Part shown: positions 11,511 through 23,449 of the stretch, piece after piece
Position numbering within the stretch: position 1 is the first letter of the stretch
How the letters are laid out: every line of letters begins with the position of its first letter
DNA from: Paramyrothecium sp. XJ0827
Taxonomy: Eukaryota; Ascomycota; Sordariomycetes; Hypocreales; Stachybotryaceae
Length of the DNA: 64,000 nucleotides
Assembly: GCA_020881915.1 (NCBI GenBank)
Contig: JAJFPB010000007.1
Coordinates: 1,240,001-1,304,000 of the forward strand
Reading direction: 5' to 3'
Notes under the pieces: model-generated
Told to the model about the DNA's origin: nothing
Seen by the model: the letters and a program-made list of their open reading frames with translations, nothing else
Databases searched by the model: none
Translations under genes and position numbers: made by a program

Positions 11511-13992
11511 ATGACGGCTGCCATGGAGGATGAGGCTTCACGACCACATGGCTGTGGGTTTTGCGGGAGGAAGTTTCGAAAATTGGAGCATCTTCAACGA
11601 CACACCCGCACTCGTAAGTCCTTTATGAACCGTCCGGTCCGCTGACCGCATCACCGTATGCCTGGATACTTGGACGTCGACTGAACACGGCTGATCTTGA
11701 GTTGCATATAGATACCAAGGAGAAACCGTACCTCTGTGGTTGTGGGTCTTCTTTCACAAGAAGAGATCTTTTGCAGCGCCACAAGCGCATTGCTCATCGG
11801 TCGGACCTTGTTTCTGGTATCGACACTTCCAGCTTAAGAAGCAACCACGCTTCCACGTCAGTGCAACTGGGATTGTGTCTGCGATGTAACTTACCAGACC
11901 AGGCAATCTCGTACTGTTGAAGATGATGCGGCTGGTGCTGTATCGAACAATACGCCTCAAGACGCCTTTCCATTGCCTCCTGAATACCGGCATTTAAGTA
12001 AACTACACCTGAGCATACTTGGTGCTCTGAACTAATGGTGATTGAGGATCATCCAAAGTAGACAACACCTCCGAACAAGACGCACTGTCAGATCTTGAGT
12101 TCTTCTTATCTAACAGTGGACTACGCCGGATTCTCGGCGACGTGCCTTCTCAAGGTTTTCCGCTCGAACGTGAACACTTAGAGCAACCTAGTACCGAGGC
12201 GAATCCTTCCAGCCCGATGCAACGCGACCTCTCGCTAGCTGATTCTAGACTGGCTGACCACCGAGGTACGCTTTGTTTCCATGATCCTTCACGGCCCATA
12301 AGTCTAATCGATGCCCCTTTCTCTAGCGATGACTGTATCAGAATTGAATCATGTTGGAGAAGCTGCCCAACATGTATTGCGTTCAAGTCAAAAATGCCGT
12401 CGATATTTAACCTTGTATAGCAAACACAGTCGGTGGCCACTAATTCACAACGAAAAGCCCGTCGAAAATTTGCATCCTTCGACCTATCTTTCTATGCTCT
12501 GTCTAGGGGCCCATTTTGCTTTCGAAACCAAGACCGCATTAATGCTCTTCAAGACATGCAAAAATATGGCAACTAAAATATGGTTGTCAAAACTTCAAGA
12601 TTATGACAATGATGAGCCATGCGCCCGGTAGGTCTCCGAAGCCATTTCCTCCAGAATCATCCATTTTATATCTAACATGGTCAGCCTTGAGAGCGATCTA
12701 ACTATCACATTTATCCTACTCGTCGAGTTTGTGACCATAACTATGCCAAGCAGTATCACAGGGGAGATGTTGATCCTTCAAAATGGGTTGCAGTTCTTTC
12801 TCCAGCGAACTAAGAACAGAGCGGAGGGCACTATTCCTCAAACCCATCCCAGTCGGACTGCAACCGTGGCATATCAACGAATATGGTTATTTGGTGCATG
12901 TGCTACAGCTGTTCAAACATTCCTGTTCCGTACACACTTGGCGACCCCTACAATTGACCCTGGTATTCCGCTTCCATTACCACAAGAGTCATGGGAATGT
13001 TCTAGAGACGAAACTCGACAGTCGGCCAGTTCAGACCTCTTCACAGTGGGTGGACTGTTTCAGGAGCTAGCAAAAAGAGCTGCTGCTGGAAGTCTCTCTG
13101 AATCACATATTCATGGCCCTCTAAATTTAAGTTCTGAGCAAATTTACACAATGGTTGTGTGGCTCATTCAACAGGCTCAGTTGACTCGGGATGCGCTAAG
13201 CCTCCCAATGTTATTAGACGAATCTGGTGCTCAGACATGCAGAGAATCAATGTCAGTTGACCTTCTTTTTATTTTTATTTGTAGATACTGACGGCTAAGC
13301 TTGACCTTAACTGCTATTTTCTCTGTTTTGGAGTCAATCACGAAAGCAAAGCTGGGTAACGACTCCCATCGAGGCTTAATACAGGCCTCGAACAGTCTCA
13401 TTTACTTATCTAGGCTACGTGAGGTTTCTCCAGGAGGCGCGCTTGTGTCAGAGTTACTGGCGGCTCAAGATCCACGAGCTCTTGCATCGGCCCTGGTAAA
13501 GGGTTCTCGCCAAACACATTCCTCAGAAGCAACAGTTTCAGCTGTGGTCACACAGTGCATAGATTTGCTGAGAAAACCCGCAAACACAGGCGTCAATTTC
13601 GTCATCTATCAAGATGCATTCTCCTGGGGTCTGGAAAGCATCATTCTGAATTTTGAGTCGGTGGTGTTCCTGGCGCAATATATGTCTTCGAGTACAGTTA
13701 TCTCTTCTTTTCAAGGTTTGTTATCTATATCCACAGTTTTCTCGGCGTTAACAATAACGTAGATACAGAGTTACTGCAAGAGATAAGACGGCTAACTCTC
13801 ATGGCGTGGTCATCCTTAGAGGATGTTGATGAACTATTAGCGGATGCCACTTTAGAAGACTTGGCTGCTCATATTTTGTTAATATGGGCAAGAATTTTCC
13901 TGGCCTTGGAGAGAAAGCCCTTGGCTCAATTGTTGGGGCAAGCCTTGGAGGTCTATGCACGCTCGCAGGGGGGGGCGCAGTTTCAACATTAG
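11511..13992 (+). CDS. C2H2 zinc-finger transcription factor with fungal TF domain
   Basis: The N-terminus encodes two tandem C2H2 fingers. The first (CGFCGRKFRKLEHLQRHTRTH) is split by an intron from 11614 to 11711, and the TKEKPY linker leads into a second finger (CGCGSSFTRRDLLQRHKRIAH). The fungal-specific TF domain follows in exons ending 12265, then 12327-12627, 12685-13251, 13300-13715 and 13763-13992, all in phase. The splice joining the finger exon to the acidic linker near 11830-11900 is unresolved; a 37-nt intron would be needed for the simplest model. The fingers plus this domain match C2H2 regulators of the fungal-TF (PF04082) type. A second ATG at 11523 could also be the start. 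It shares a 278-bp upstream region with the Zn2Cys6 gene at 8771-11232. Confidence 0.85.
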
Positions 13993-14405
13993 TCACGAAT
14001 AATATTTCTCGCGACTGGAATTGAACCTCTGACAATTCTTGAGCCTTCCTGTCCCCCCAAACTACTTTTAACGGGCAACTTTGCCAAAAAGTTCTTTTGG
14101 CTCTTCTTGACCTTCGGCAGCCACAGAATTAAGCTTCACAAACTAAACTGAGTGCGCTCAGCTCTGTGGAGAATTGGAGAAACAAATGCCGAGATGGAGA
14201 CAAGATCCCGAGCTCAGATTCCACTACTTAAAGCACAGGTCCTCAAAAGTCAAGTTAAACTGGTTTTGAAGAACCTTCATCCACACCATCCTCAAATTTC
14301 GGTTGCTAAGTTTTGAATAAGCATGTGTGTTGCGCTGCAAGAATTTGTGTGCTGCAATTGGGCAACTTAGCTAACGGCTTTGGCAGAATCCCACCCGGCG
14401 CAATC
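13993..14405. other. Intergenic, RidA promoter
   Basis: A non-coding stretch between the C2H2 regulator stop and the RidA start. I see no other gene or repeat. Confidence 0.6.
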
Positions 14406-14810
14406 ATGTCCACCCTTCAATATTACAACGAAGAGGGCGCTGGCCAAAAGCACAGCGACTTGTGCCATTATTCACAAGCCGTCATCCTTGGAAACACAGT
14501 CAAATGCTCCGGACAGGGCGGTTGGGACAACACAGGCAAGCTTGATGCGAGCAACATTGAAGAACAGGTTGACCTTGCTTTCGAGAATGTTGAACGTGTG
14601 CTTCAGACCGTCGGCCTTAGCGGCTGGGACGACGTGTACTTGATTCGCTCATATCATGTAGACATCGATGCTTCATTCGAGTATATGGTCAAGAAACTGA
14701 AGGAACGTATACCCGGACACCGTCCGATTTGGACGTCAATCGCTGTTCCAAGGTTGGCATTTCCAGACATGAAGATAGAAATTGAAGTCGAAGCCTACAG
14801 GGCGCCATGA
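14406..14810 (+). CDS. RidA/YjgF/L-PSP family protein
   Basis: A single-exon 134-aa protein of the RidA (YjgF/YER057c/UK114) fold. Members form trimers that hydrolyse reactive enamine/imine intermediates, and other subgroups have different or unknown substrates. Visible family features are VKCSGQGGWD near residue 40, EEQVDLAFENVERVL on the long helix, the WDDVYLIRSYHVD strand and the C-terminal PDMKIEIEVEAY strand. The usual P-A-R-S catalytic arginine context is replaced by HRPIWTSIAV, so this belongs to a divergent fungal subgroup and deaminase activity is not assured. The ATG at 14406 gives the standard family length. There is no leader, so it is probably cytosolic. Confidence 0.9.
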   Translation: MSTLQYYNEEGAGQKHSDLCHYSQAVILGNTVKCSGQGGWDNTGKLDASNIEEQVDLAFENVERVLQTVGLSGWDDVYLIRSYHVDIDASFEYMVKKLKERIPGHRPIWTSIAVPRLAFPDMKIEIEVEAYRAP

Positions 14811-15411
14811 GAGCTTCGCAGGTTTGCCAATCATTGATTGGAGTATGAGGAGGTCTCTGGTGTAGACTTTAGTCGGCCATATGAATAGGATCACCTTACT
14901 ACTTTGCTTGAGCCAGTATTCGACCACGCGTTGAGTGAAGTGATTTTATCAAACCACAAACCTTTTCTATTTGACATGTCACCACGAGGAGAAAAATTGG
15001 GTTACGCTTGAGCAGGTTGATAACGAACCCTCCTTGTTTTGAAGGACTGTGGTTGTTCTTTTCGATAATGAAATGTGAGCTACTTCGCTACTGCCGCAGC
15101 CCATGCTACTAGGACAACCTACTTCTGAGATTGGAGTTGAGCATATTGTTGGCAGCTAAACATTGCGGGGAAGTGTGCCAATGCTTCTTTGGATTCAAGG
15201 AGCAATGATTGTAGGTAAGATTACGCTTTGAGTTTTATAATGAATATTTAGCTAACTACTTATTCTCTGATACACTAAGGCTATGTTTTTCTTATTAAAG
15301 GAGCATAAAGCCTACCCGAGAAGATTTAGTACCGGAAAGATTTTGCCAAGAGGAAACCATGAGGCTGTGTACACACCATGGCCTGGATAAATCATTGCCG
15401 CCACGGGAGCC
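14811..15411. other. Intergenic
   Basis: An AT-rich stretch between the RidA gene and the 3' end of the 2EXR gene. I see no gene here. Confidence 0.6.
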
Positions 15412-16140
15412 CTATGGTTCGTAGCACTCGAAGATTCGGAGGCCAGCCTGCATAGAGGTCTCTGACCATGCTTTCCAATAACGCGCTTTAAAGGGGCCTG
15501 ACCCATCCATAAAGTTAAACGACTTGAACGAAGCCCATGGGCGTCGTGCGGGTGCGGCAAGCAGATCAATCTCGTTCCACGAGAGCTTGCGGCCTTGGGA
15601 TGGATCAATGTCCATGTTAGGGTCCTCTCGAACCCAGCCCACGGTGAATGTCTGAAGGAAACGACACTTTCTATAGACTGCTGAAGTGGCTTTTTGTAGA
15701 GATCGGTGACAGCCTGGGGCCAGCGCAATGTGCTCGATTGCGGCCAAGAACTCGGCATTGATGTTCTCCATAAGCACCTCCACATCCCGGATGTCAGTAA
15801 TAAAAACAATCTTGCTGCCCATGTCATAGGTTTTCAGTGGATTCACACGCGTAATCTCATCGGAGGAATCGCGCCTGCGACGCAAGAGCTTAAACGCCTC
15901 TTCGGCGTCACGGCAGGCCAGTAACACTGTGGATTTCGCTGGCCCATTCTCGACAAAGACGATTTCCGGTGAACCCTCTGCGTCTTGGCCCTGTTGATGG
16001 TAAGTTACTTCCCAGACCGCAGTTTCCGCATGTGCATATTCCCAGACGATCAACCGTAATTCCTTGGGCAGCTGGCCAAATTGGGGGAATTTGCTCGTTG
16101 GAGCATGCTCCTGGTTTGTCACTTGGTTGGAAGAAGACAT
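15412..16140 (-). CDS. 2EXR domain protein
   Basis: A 242-aa intronless protein. FPQFGQLPKELRLIVWEYA near residues 18-36 is the hallmark of the fungal 2EXR family (F-x-x-L-P-x-E-L-R-x-x-I-W). An RRRRDSS stretch and alternating hydrophobic segments follow. These proteins are very abundant in filamentous ascomycetes and their biochemical role is unknown. At 242 aa this one is on the short side, but the frame is clean from ATG to stop. Its neighbour across a 0.9-kb gap is a HET gene; both are typical of variable, lineage-specific gene regions. Confidence 0.88.
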   Translation of the reverse strand: MSSSNQVTNQEHAPTSKFPQFGQLPKELRLIVWEYAHAETAVWEVTYHQQGQDAEGSPEIVFVENGPAKSTVLLACRDAEEAFKLLRRRRDSSDEITRVNPLKTYDMGSKIVFITDIRDVEVLMENINAEFLAAIEHIALAPGCHRSLQKATSAVYRKCRFLQTFTVGWVREDPNMDIDPSQGRKLSWNEIDLLAAPARRPWASFKSFNFMDGSGPFKARYWKAWSETSMQAGLRIFECYEP

Positions 16141-17056
16141 GATGTCACTGCTGGAAACAATTCAGGATTCGGTTTGAGTTGTTGTCTTGATACACCTGAT
16201 GGAAATAGAATGAGTTTCCGTGTTTGGCAGGGAAGCTGGAGATGTATTTAAATCGAAAGCACTCTTTTGAGGACCACTACGGCCTTGCTTGAGATTGGCC
16301 TGCGGCGGAGATTGTCAATTTCATTGAATCTTACATGAAAGAATTCATTTCTGCAAAGAGTTTCATTCACCTCAAAGGATGGTGCGGTATCAGAAATCTC
16401 AAAGACCAGCCTTTCAAATCGTCAATGAACACAGGGGACAAAAATAAAATAACAGCCTCGAATATTGTGACACCAATAGCATCAACTTAACCCCACCGAA
16501 ACTCAGACAAGAATACGAGACATAGTTTCGTGCTTTCTTCACCGTACGAAACGTCTAGCGATTGTGATGCTGTCGGTACAACAGTGCACTCTAATTGTTG
16601 ATACTGTATGGTAGATAATTGAAGCGTCCCGGAAAACCTCTCCTCTTCTGAAGGTTGATTCCATGTTATATCAAAGCTCAACACCGAGATGCCAATTTTT
16701 GATCTTTTTCATTTACTTCTGCCAAATTTTCCGGTGCCAGTCTGGGCTTTCCAATAGTACAGTCAAAGTAGCTCCGAGAACCGAGTTCACATATATTATT
16801 CCTTACAACTCTTGAGGCAGCGAGTTTATGGCCAAGTGGAACATGCTGTCTCTAACCCGTCGAATGTTTCGTGAAGGTGAATGGCAGCCTAGTGTGAAGC
16901 AGACAGGGAACACGTGGAGAATGACTCAACAATTGTTGCCTATCTCACCATGATTGTATGCCTGCCATGCAGCCTAGGACTTTTTATGCAACCCCTCATG
17001 TCCAGCTAGACCCCGGCCGCTTCGTAAATTCCCGCATCATTTGTACATAGACCACG
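16141..17056. other. Shared upstream region of the 2EXR and HET genes
   Basis: About 0.9 kb between two divergent genes. I see no convincing coding frame or repeat. It should hold both promoters. Confidence 0.6.
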
Positions 17057-18939
17057 ATGGACTCCGACTTGTGTCCGATACTCTCATGTAATGAATTCGG
17101 CCATGTGCATGTTTCGGAAGTTCAAGCACATGCCCTGACAGGCTGTCCCAAATGTTTATTACTGAAGGAGCTGGCAAAGGAACTTGGCTATCAGGACGTT
17201 CGGTTCAATGGACGAAATGCTCGAAAAGACGGCTGGAACACGGTTCACATAAGAAATTATGATCCTCTGATCTATAAGGTCATCAAGGTCTTTGTATTAG
17301 AGGGTATTACGTTACTTCAGCAAGCGCGGTGCAAAAGGCTTACTGAGAGTTAGGATCTGCTAAACTGTTTCCGGAACTTAGTTATGGCTCTATTCTTGAA
17401 GGGTTATCTTCAGAAGAGTCGCTCGCTAGAGTACGGGTATGGATTAATCAGTGCTCGACCCAGCACAAGTCTTGCCAACGAACAGCGAGTTCGCGACTGC
17501 CAACCCGAGTCCTTGATGTCGATGGGTCGAAGCTCCGACTGGTAGAGACGGAGTCGCTAGCATTGAGTGGGCAAAGTGACCCCTACATTGCACTTAGCCA
17601 TTGTTGGGGAAATGCGCGCCCGTCTTGCGTCACAATGAAATCGACGAAAGCGGATAACATGAATGGCATTGATTTCAAGAAAGTTCCGAAGACGTTTTAC
17701 GATGCAATTGAGGTCACGAAGAGATTGGGGATACGCTACCTCTGGATCGACTCTGTTTGTATCGTTCAAGATGATGAAGAGGATTGGCGAAGGGAGGCCT
17801 CAAACATGGCCACCATTTTTCAGAATGCCTTCGTTACCTTATGTGCTGCATCGGCATTGAACGATGAAGCAGGGCTTTGGCCGAAGGTCCCAGCAACTCT
17901 CGCACAACATGTAACAATCGAACATGCGCAACAAAGGTATCAAGTCCATTTCATCGACACTGACCACATGGAAATGGTCCATCTGAATTGGCATCACAAT
18001 AGTGCGCTTTCGAACAAGCTCATGGAGATATGCCCGCTCATCACCCGTGGGTGGACATTTCAGGAGAGACTCTTGTCGCACCGGTTACTCCAATACAGCT
18101 GTGGAGAGATTCTCTGGCGATGTTCCGAGATTGCAGCTTGTGAGTGCTGCTTCGCCAACGAGAAAGGCTCACCATATTTGAGAGGAGAAGAACGCTTGTT
18201 CAAGATACTTCGCGATGTGCACGCTAGCATCGATCCCGATGAAATCGCGGCGTCTTGGAGAGTTCTTGTGGAGCACTATTCGCGGCTTAACATTACTTAC
18301 CCGAAAGATGTGCTACCAGCTTTGTCGGGATTGGCTAAAGCCTACATGGAAGCCCGATCTGGAGATACTTACTTGGCTGGCCTCTGGAAGGATAGTCTTG
18401 TCGACGATCTGTGCTGGCATGTCCGTTATCACCTTCCAAAGTTGGCCCGACCGGGGAAATGGCGCGCTCCCTCATGGTCTTGGGCTTCAGTATGTCAACA
18501 AATCAAGTTTCCAGACGCCATGAGGCCTCGTGATAAGACCTACATTCGTATTTTACAAGTTTTCACCAAGTCTGCCGGTCTAGATCCCACAGGCGAGGTG
18601 TCATCAGGCTCCATACTCCTGCAAGCACCGGCAGTGGGTGCAGAAATTGTCGACATAACTGCCAGCTCGTTTGAAATTGTACATAGTTCAGTCTCTGTAC
18701 GGTGCTACTGCGATTCCGATTCCGACGTCCAGAATGATACGGTCCAAGTCGGCAAGTATGCTCTATGCATTCGCATGAAGAGCATGAGCAACCATAGGGA
18801 CTGTGTCTTGGTGCTGATGGAAGTAGATGGAAGGCCTGATGTGTATCAACGAGTCGGCTTTGTAGAGCCATTCACCTCTCAGATCGGGGAGCAATGGTAT
18901 GGTAATGACTGCTGCGAGACAATCATCGAACTTGTTTGA
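17057..18939 (+). CDS. HET domain (heterokaryon incompatibility) protein
   Basis: A 610-aa protein in two exons, 17057-17303 and 17354-18939, joined by a 50-bp intron that removes a stop in each flanking frame. The HET domain is clear: YIALSHCWG, then VPKTFYDAIEVTKRLGIRYLWIDSVCIVQDDEEDW and AFVTLCAASA (positions about 17580-17860). RGWTFQERLLSHRLL and EILWRCSE follow, as is usual in this family. HET proteins mediate non-self recognition and programmed cell death when incompatible strains fuse; most paralogues are untested. The N-terminus has a CPKC pair (GCPKCLLL) of unknown role. No NACHT or repeat domain is attached, so this is a standalone HET protein. Confidence 0.94.
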
Positions 18940-20149
18940 GCAGCCAATGGATGGTTGGGATTATGCGATGAGAAACACCCATCTCAGTGCTTACAATGGA
19001 ATATTTGGAGGTGAAAACTGGTTCTTTGTGCAAGTCATCGAGATGAAGGAGCATTGTGTTGTGGCGAAACACTTACTACTTGTCACTGAATCCTCCGTCC
19101 GCTTGAATCGTGCGAGGCTTCACTCTGGTGTTAATTTTATGAGAACCCAAGATTTCTAAGAAGCTAGAGGGCAACTTTTATGCGCGCCGGCGTGAAAGGC
19201 GGCATTTTACCATAAGTTGTTGTGCTATTTTCTCGTCACAGTCTCAACCAGCAATACGGCCGCTCACAACACACCCACGCCTGACTTACCTCCGCACTCC
19301 GTTGGCACAGGTCATCACCCTCATGTGCATCGCACACTCCGATTCTGAACGATGGAGAAACATTAGAGGCGCCAGGCCCAGGGGGGTAGACGTGCTGTCT
19401 GTTGCGCAGCTCGATTGAGGCTGACCTATTTAGAAACTCGCGAGGCGACGTCGCCTCGGGACCGAGTCGCGGTATCTACAACCGCCCACCCGACTCCGGG
19501 TTTACAGCCTTACCGTGATACACCTCCATCGTCTGTTGTGCGACCCTCCACAAGACCCTCGGTGACATCAGGCTGTTGACCAGGATCTTACTGCCAGGCA
19601 CTGCAGGGTCCAGGTCCACATCTTTGAGCCCCAATTAACACGCACAGTCCTCCCCCTGGGCATACCAAACTCCGAATCCTTCCTGTATGAATGTCTCCGG
19701 TCACCGCCATGACCTGGCCATTTCGGCCCAATCAAGCCCCTGTTGAGGACACACCTAATGCCCTTTCCTTGGCCTAGGAACCCCTGTTCTTGGCCCCAGC
19801 CCTCTTATCAAAGTGAAAGTTGGGGGCTATTTCCAGGTCATTCGCACCTCCAACAACTCCCAGCGCTCTTGGCCGGCTATGTGAAAAAGGGCGCACGCCT
19901 TTATTATGGTGAGCCGGCCAATATCACGCGGTCTGCGGGCGTTCTGGACCTCTCAGCTACCACAGTGCCCATGTCAGATGTATTTGCAATGAGGGGGCAC
20001 ATCAGGCCATCCAAGCACGGTGGGCACCGAAGATACAATGAGGCTGAAAGATAGGTGTCTGGGGTAAAGCACCTGCATCTGGGTTCACCTTACTCTTCAG
20101 CCGTATTCTACACATATCTGGAGCGCAGGCTCCATACGCCGGACGATCG
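18940..20149. other. Intergenic, GC-rich, no gene seen
   Basis: A 1.2-kb stretch downstream of the HET gene and upstream of the large membrane protein. Open frames here lack domains and splice support. I see no repeats of note. Confidence 0.55.
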
Positions 20150-22691
20150 ATGCGTTCTGGGAGTCAGCAAACTTTTTCCCGAAGACTGTTCCGCACCAAA
20201 AGTCGGACGGATATGGGCATCGCAGACAGCAACCCGCCCCGCCATCAGGGCGAACCAGAAAAGGGTTCCGGAGCAAACCACAGGCCTGAAACCCCAGACG
20301 CTCTGGTATATCCATCTCCTGGGATACTTACCTCAAGCAACGATGGGGATTTTCTCAAGCACGGTGTTTACACCAGCGTCCTGCAAGAAGTCAGAGACAC
20401 CGGCGGGCCAGGACCAGGGCAGCCGGTCGTCAAGCACAGTTTTCTCCGACGCGTTGGCAAACGCTCAGGTCTCGTCATCCCATGCCTTGTGCTCGTCTTC
20501 GCAGTGATTGGTTTCCTCGCCTGGCTATGGTTTGGCAATCGCTCCGACCCACGATGGAGAAGGCTGATGCTCGGCGGCTGGAGCAACCAGGCAGTCACCA
20601 TCGTCACGCTGATTCTTCGAAACGTCTTGTCCGTCTTCGGGGTTATAGCACTCAGTATGATCGCCTCCATCGCCCTCGAACAGAGCGGGTCGTCGCTGCG
20701 ATATGCCTTGCCGCTGTCGGTGGCTAGATTTTCTGGCGCAGGGCCGGACTCGTTCTTGATTGAGACGCTGTTTCAGCGGCACTTCATCGCCCTCCCGCTC
20801 CGCACCCTGCTTCTGCTACTGATTCTAACGACCTACGGCATTCAGTTCGCCTCGACCATCCTTCTCTACGATCTTGAGATGGGAAAAGTCATCGGCTTTC
20901 CCGAACCTAGCAGGAACATGTCAGGTTATTCTTATCAATTAGGCGAATTCCTTGACAATCCAGAAGGCACCTTCGAATGGAACGGCAGCTTCAGAGCCCA
21001 TCATGCACCCTTTCAATCGCAACAAGAGTACTGGACTGACCTTCCCCGGACATTCCACCTGTTCGCAGAACACTCGACTCCTGGGATTGAGCATGAGATG
21101 ATCGACGACACTGGTCTGACGTATCGATCATTCTTGCCCATCAGGGACCAAAACATACGGTACAACCTGATGGAATTCTCAGGCCTCGCATCGGTCTTCG
21201 ACGCACGCGTGGTCTGCGTGCGTCCACAGCTAGTCAGAGGCTCTTTAACAGACTCAATCATCAACTTAACCCTTGCGCTGCCTGACGTGAGCCATCTCGT
21301 ACCAGGACTTACGACTACGAGCGAAGAGATCTCGGTAGAGGTCTCCCGTATCACCAGAGAACGAAACACAGGCCATGGTTGGCATGTAGTACCACTTGAC
21401 ACGTCGGTTGGCGGCATGCTCTCATCACTCGATGCATCAAGCCGACAAAACATGACACCGACGTACGAGAAGTACCCGGATGGTCGGAGGCCTAAAAGGT
21501 TCGACGGCCGAGTCAGTCCCTCGGGGGTATGGAGGACGTCGAGCGAGGAACACGCCTGTGGAGTTGACCTGGGCAACGCTTATCTCCTCATAGACACTGC
21601 ATCCGGAAGTCCGGGGGCTCGGCCCAACGACATTGTTACGGAATGGGAAACGGTGAACAGGGTGGCATGGCTAGGCACCAAATACGGAGATCCGGCCGGG
21701 GCGACGCAAGACCATCCTGACTTGCCACTTGGGTGGCTCAGTATTTGCTTCGATTCTCTGTGAGTCCATTTCCTAATTCTCGAACTTGAACCAGAGCATA
21801 GCTGATAAAGTATGCAGCCCAAAAGGGGCTCAGTACCATCATATTCAGGACTTTGAGGTTACAGTCTCCGGAGCCGGTAATCAAACCGAGCCTCAAACCA
21901 CTTTCCGGAGCGCAACGGACCTGCTGGACATCTTAGCTTTGCGACAGCAACTTGCAGCAAGTGATACACTGGATGAGAGTTTGGTCGAGCGAAGCATTCT
22001 CCGGCTAGAGTCTGTCGACTCGATCCGCGAGGTGGTAGATAGCTCCTCTCAGCAATGGAATGACTACTGCTCTATGGCATCGGAGATTGAAGCTAACAAC
22101 GCTGAATCGACGACCCCCATCTGGTGGAACCCCAACATCTACAACCGCACTACATATCCTTGGCTTAGCCAGATGGCTCTCAGCTTGGCAGAACCCATCG
22201 CCATGTGCACAGGCAGGTGTATAGTTAGGGATGGAGAGAAGAAGTCAAGCTCAGGCCTGGCGGTGATCCTGAATGAGATTATTATGAAAGCGCCTTCAAA
22301 CTCGCCCGCTATCGCTCTGCAAGCTGTGCTGACGCAGATTCTTCGCGAGGTCTACTCCACCTGGATGATTCGGTTCGATAACGAGGTCGACGTGAAGACC
22401 GTGCCGTCCATATCGGTGTTGATCCCCGTGCGATATGTCGGGTTCTGCGCTGTTGTTGGCATCGTAGCACTGCATCTGTTCCTATGCCTGGCTGCTGGGG
22501 TGGCTTTCGCCGCGCTGACGAAGACGAGCTACCTCAACAACGGCTGGCAAGCTGTGGCAGATGTTGTGAATCACGAGGACGGAAGACAAGTTATTGAGCA
22601 GGTGGGACACATGACAGATTCTGAGGTCGAGGCGTGGCTGAACACGGAGCCAAATCTCAATCGGCGGTTCGCGTTGCGGAAAAGATCGTAG
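20150..22691 (+). CDS. Multi-pass membrane protein, uncharacterised fungal family
   Basis: Two exons (20150-21759 and 21818-22691), a 58-bp intron with consistent phase, 827 aa. After a polar N-terminus with RR/KR clusters come three hydrophobic helices, about residues 110-132 (LVIPCLVLVFAVIGFLAWLW), 150-178 and 210-235. A roughly 480-residue hydrophilic region with several N-x-S/T sequons follows, then one strong helix near 765-790 (VGFCAVVGIVALHLFLCLAA) and a short polar tail. This layout suggests a large extracytoplasmic domain anchored on both sides. I recognise no catalytic motif. An internal ATG at 20213 is an alternative start. Confidence 0.8.
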
Positions 22692-23449
22692 CGTGCGCAG
22701 ATCGTGACCGGACATTTCGATGAGTGAAGACGTGGATAGTTTCGTCTTGCCTCCTTGTGATTTCACGAGTTTCTATGTAAAGGTCTCTGGCCGAGTAGTG
22801 CTAGTGTAAGCTGAATTGACTTGCATTGTCTCAATTGTATCATTCGACTCGTTGTACCCGCGACTGTGAAGAAGTCTTAGGAAATAAGTTTTCGAAGAAC
22901 TTGATCCGGTGCCTTGGACAAAGGCCAATCCAAAGGCCAATGCTTAGAAAAGAGCCATGGCAAAGACATTGCATAAATAGCATGTGCTATCTTCTCTCAT
23001 CTTATCTATCCCGGTTTGCATATAGCTTGAATCGTAAACCCTTGAGAAGAAGCAGGATTTCGGAAAGTGTCCTCCGATGTGTCAAAAGCACATTCTAATG
23101 AGTCTCAGTACTTTGTTACTGCTAAGCTTCGTAACCATTTGTGCACAGCGTCAGTACATAATGGAGATGAGCCTAATCTCGCGCGGCCACATATAGACTG
23201 TGCTGAAATAAAGGGAAATGCATGTTTCAGGATATTTAATTCGAGCTTGGCTTGGCTGTATGCTTGTGATGGTAATTGAGCGGCGTTCATTGCTGAAACG
23301 GGTTTTCGAACGTAGAATTATTTCTTGATTACCCTAATCTTAGTGGAGTGGAATACTCGTCCATGGATCATTATACTACAGTGTTATAGAGAGGCATGGA
23401 TTCGCCCAAGTAATCTTACAACCTGCCTCCGACTGTCGAGACAAGTCGA
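22692..23449. other. Intergenic
   Basis: I see no gene. A short tandem echo of AAGGCCAAT occurs at about 22920-22942. Confidence 0.55.
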
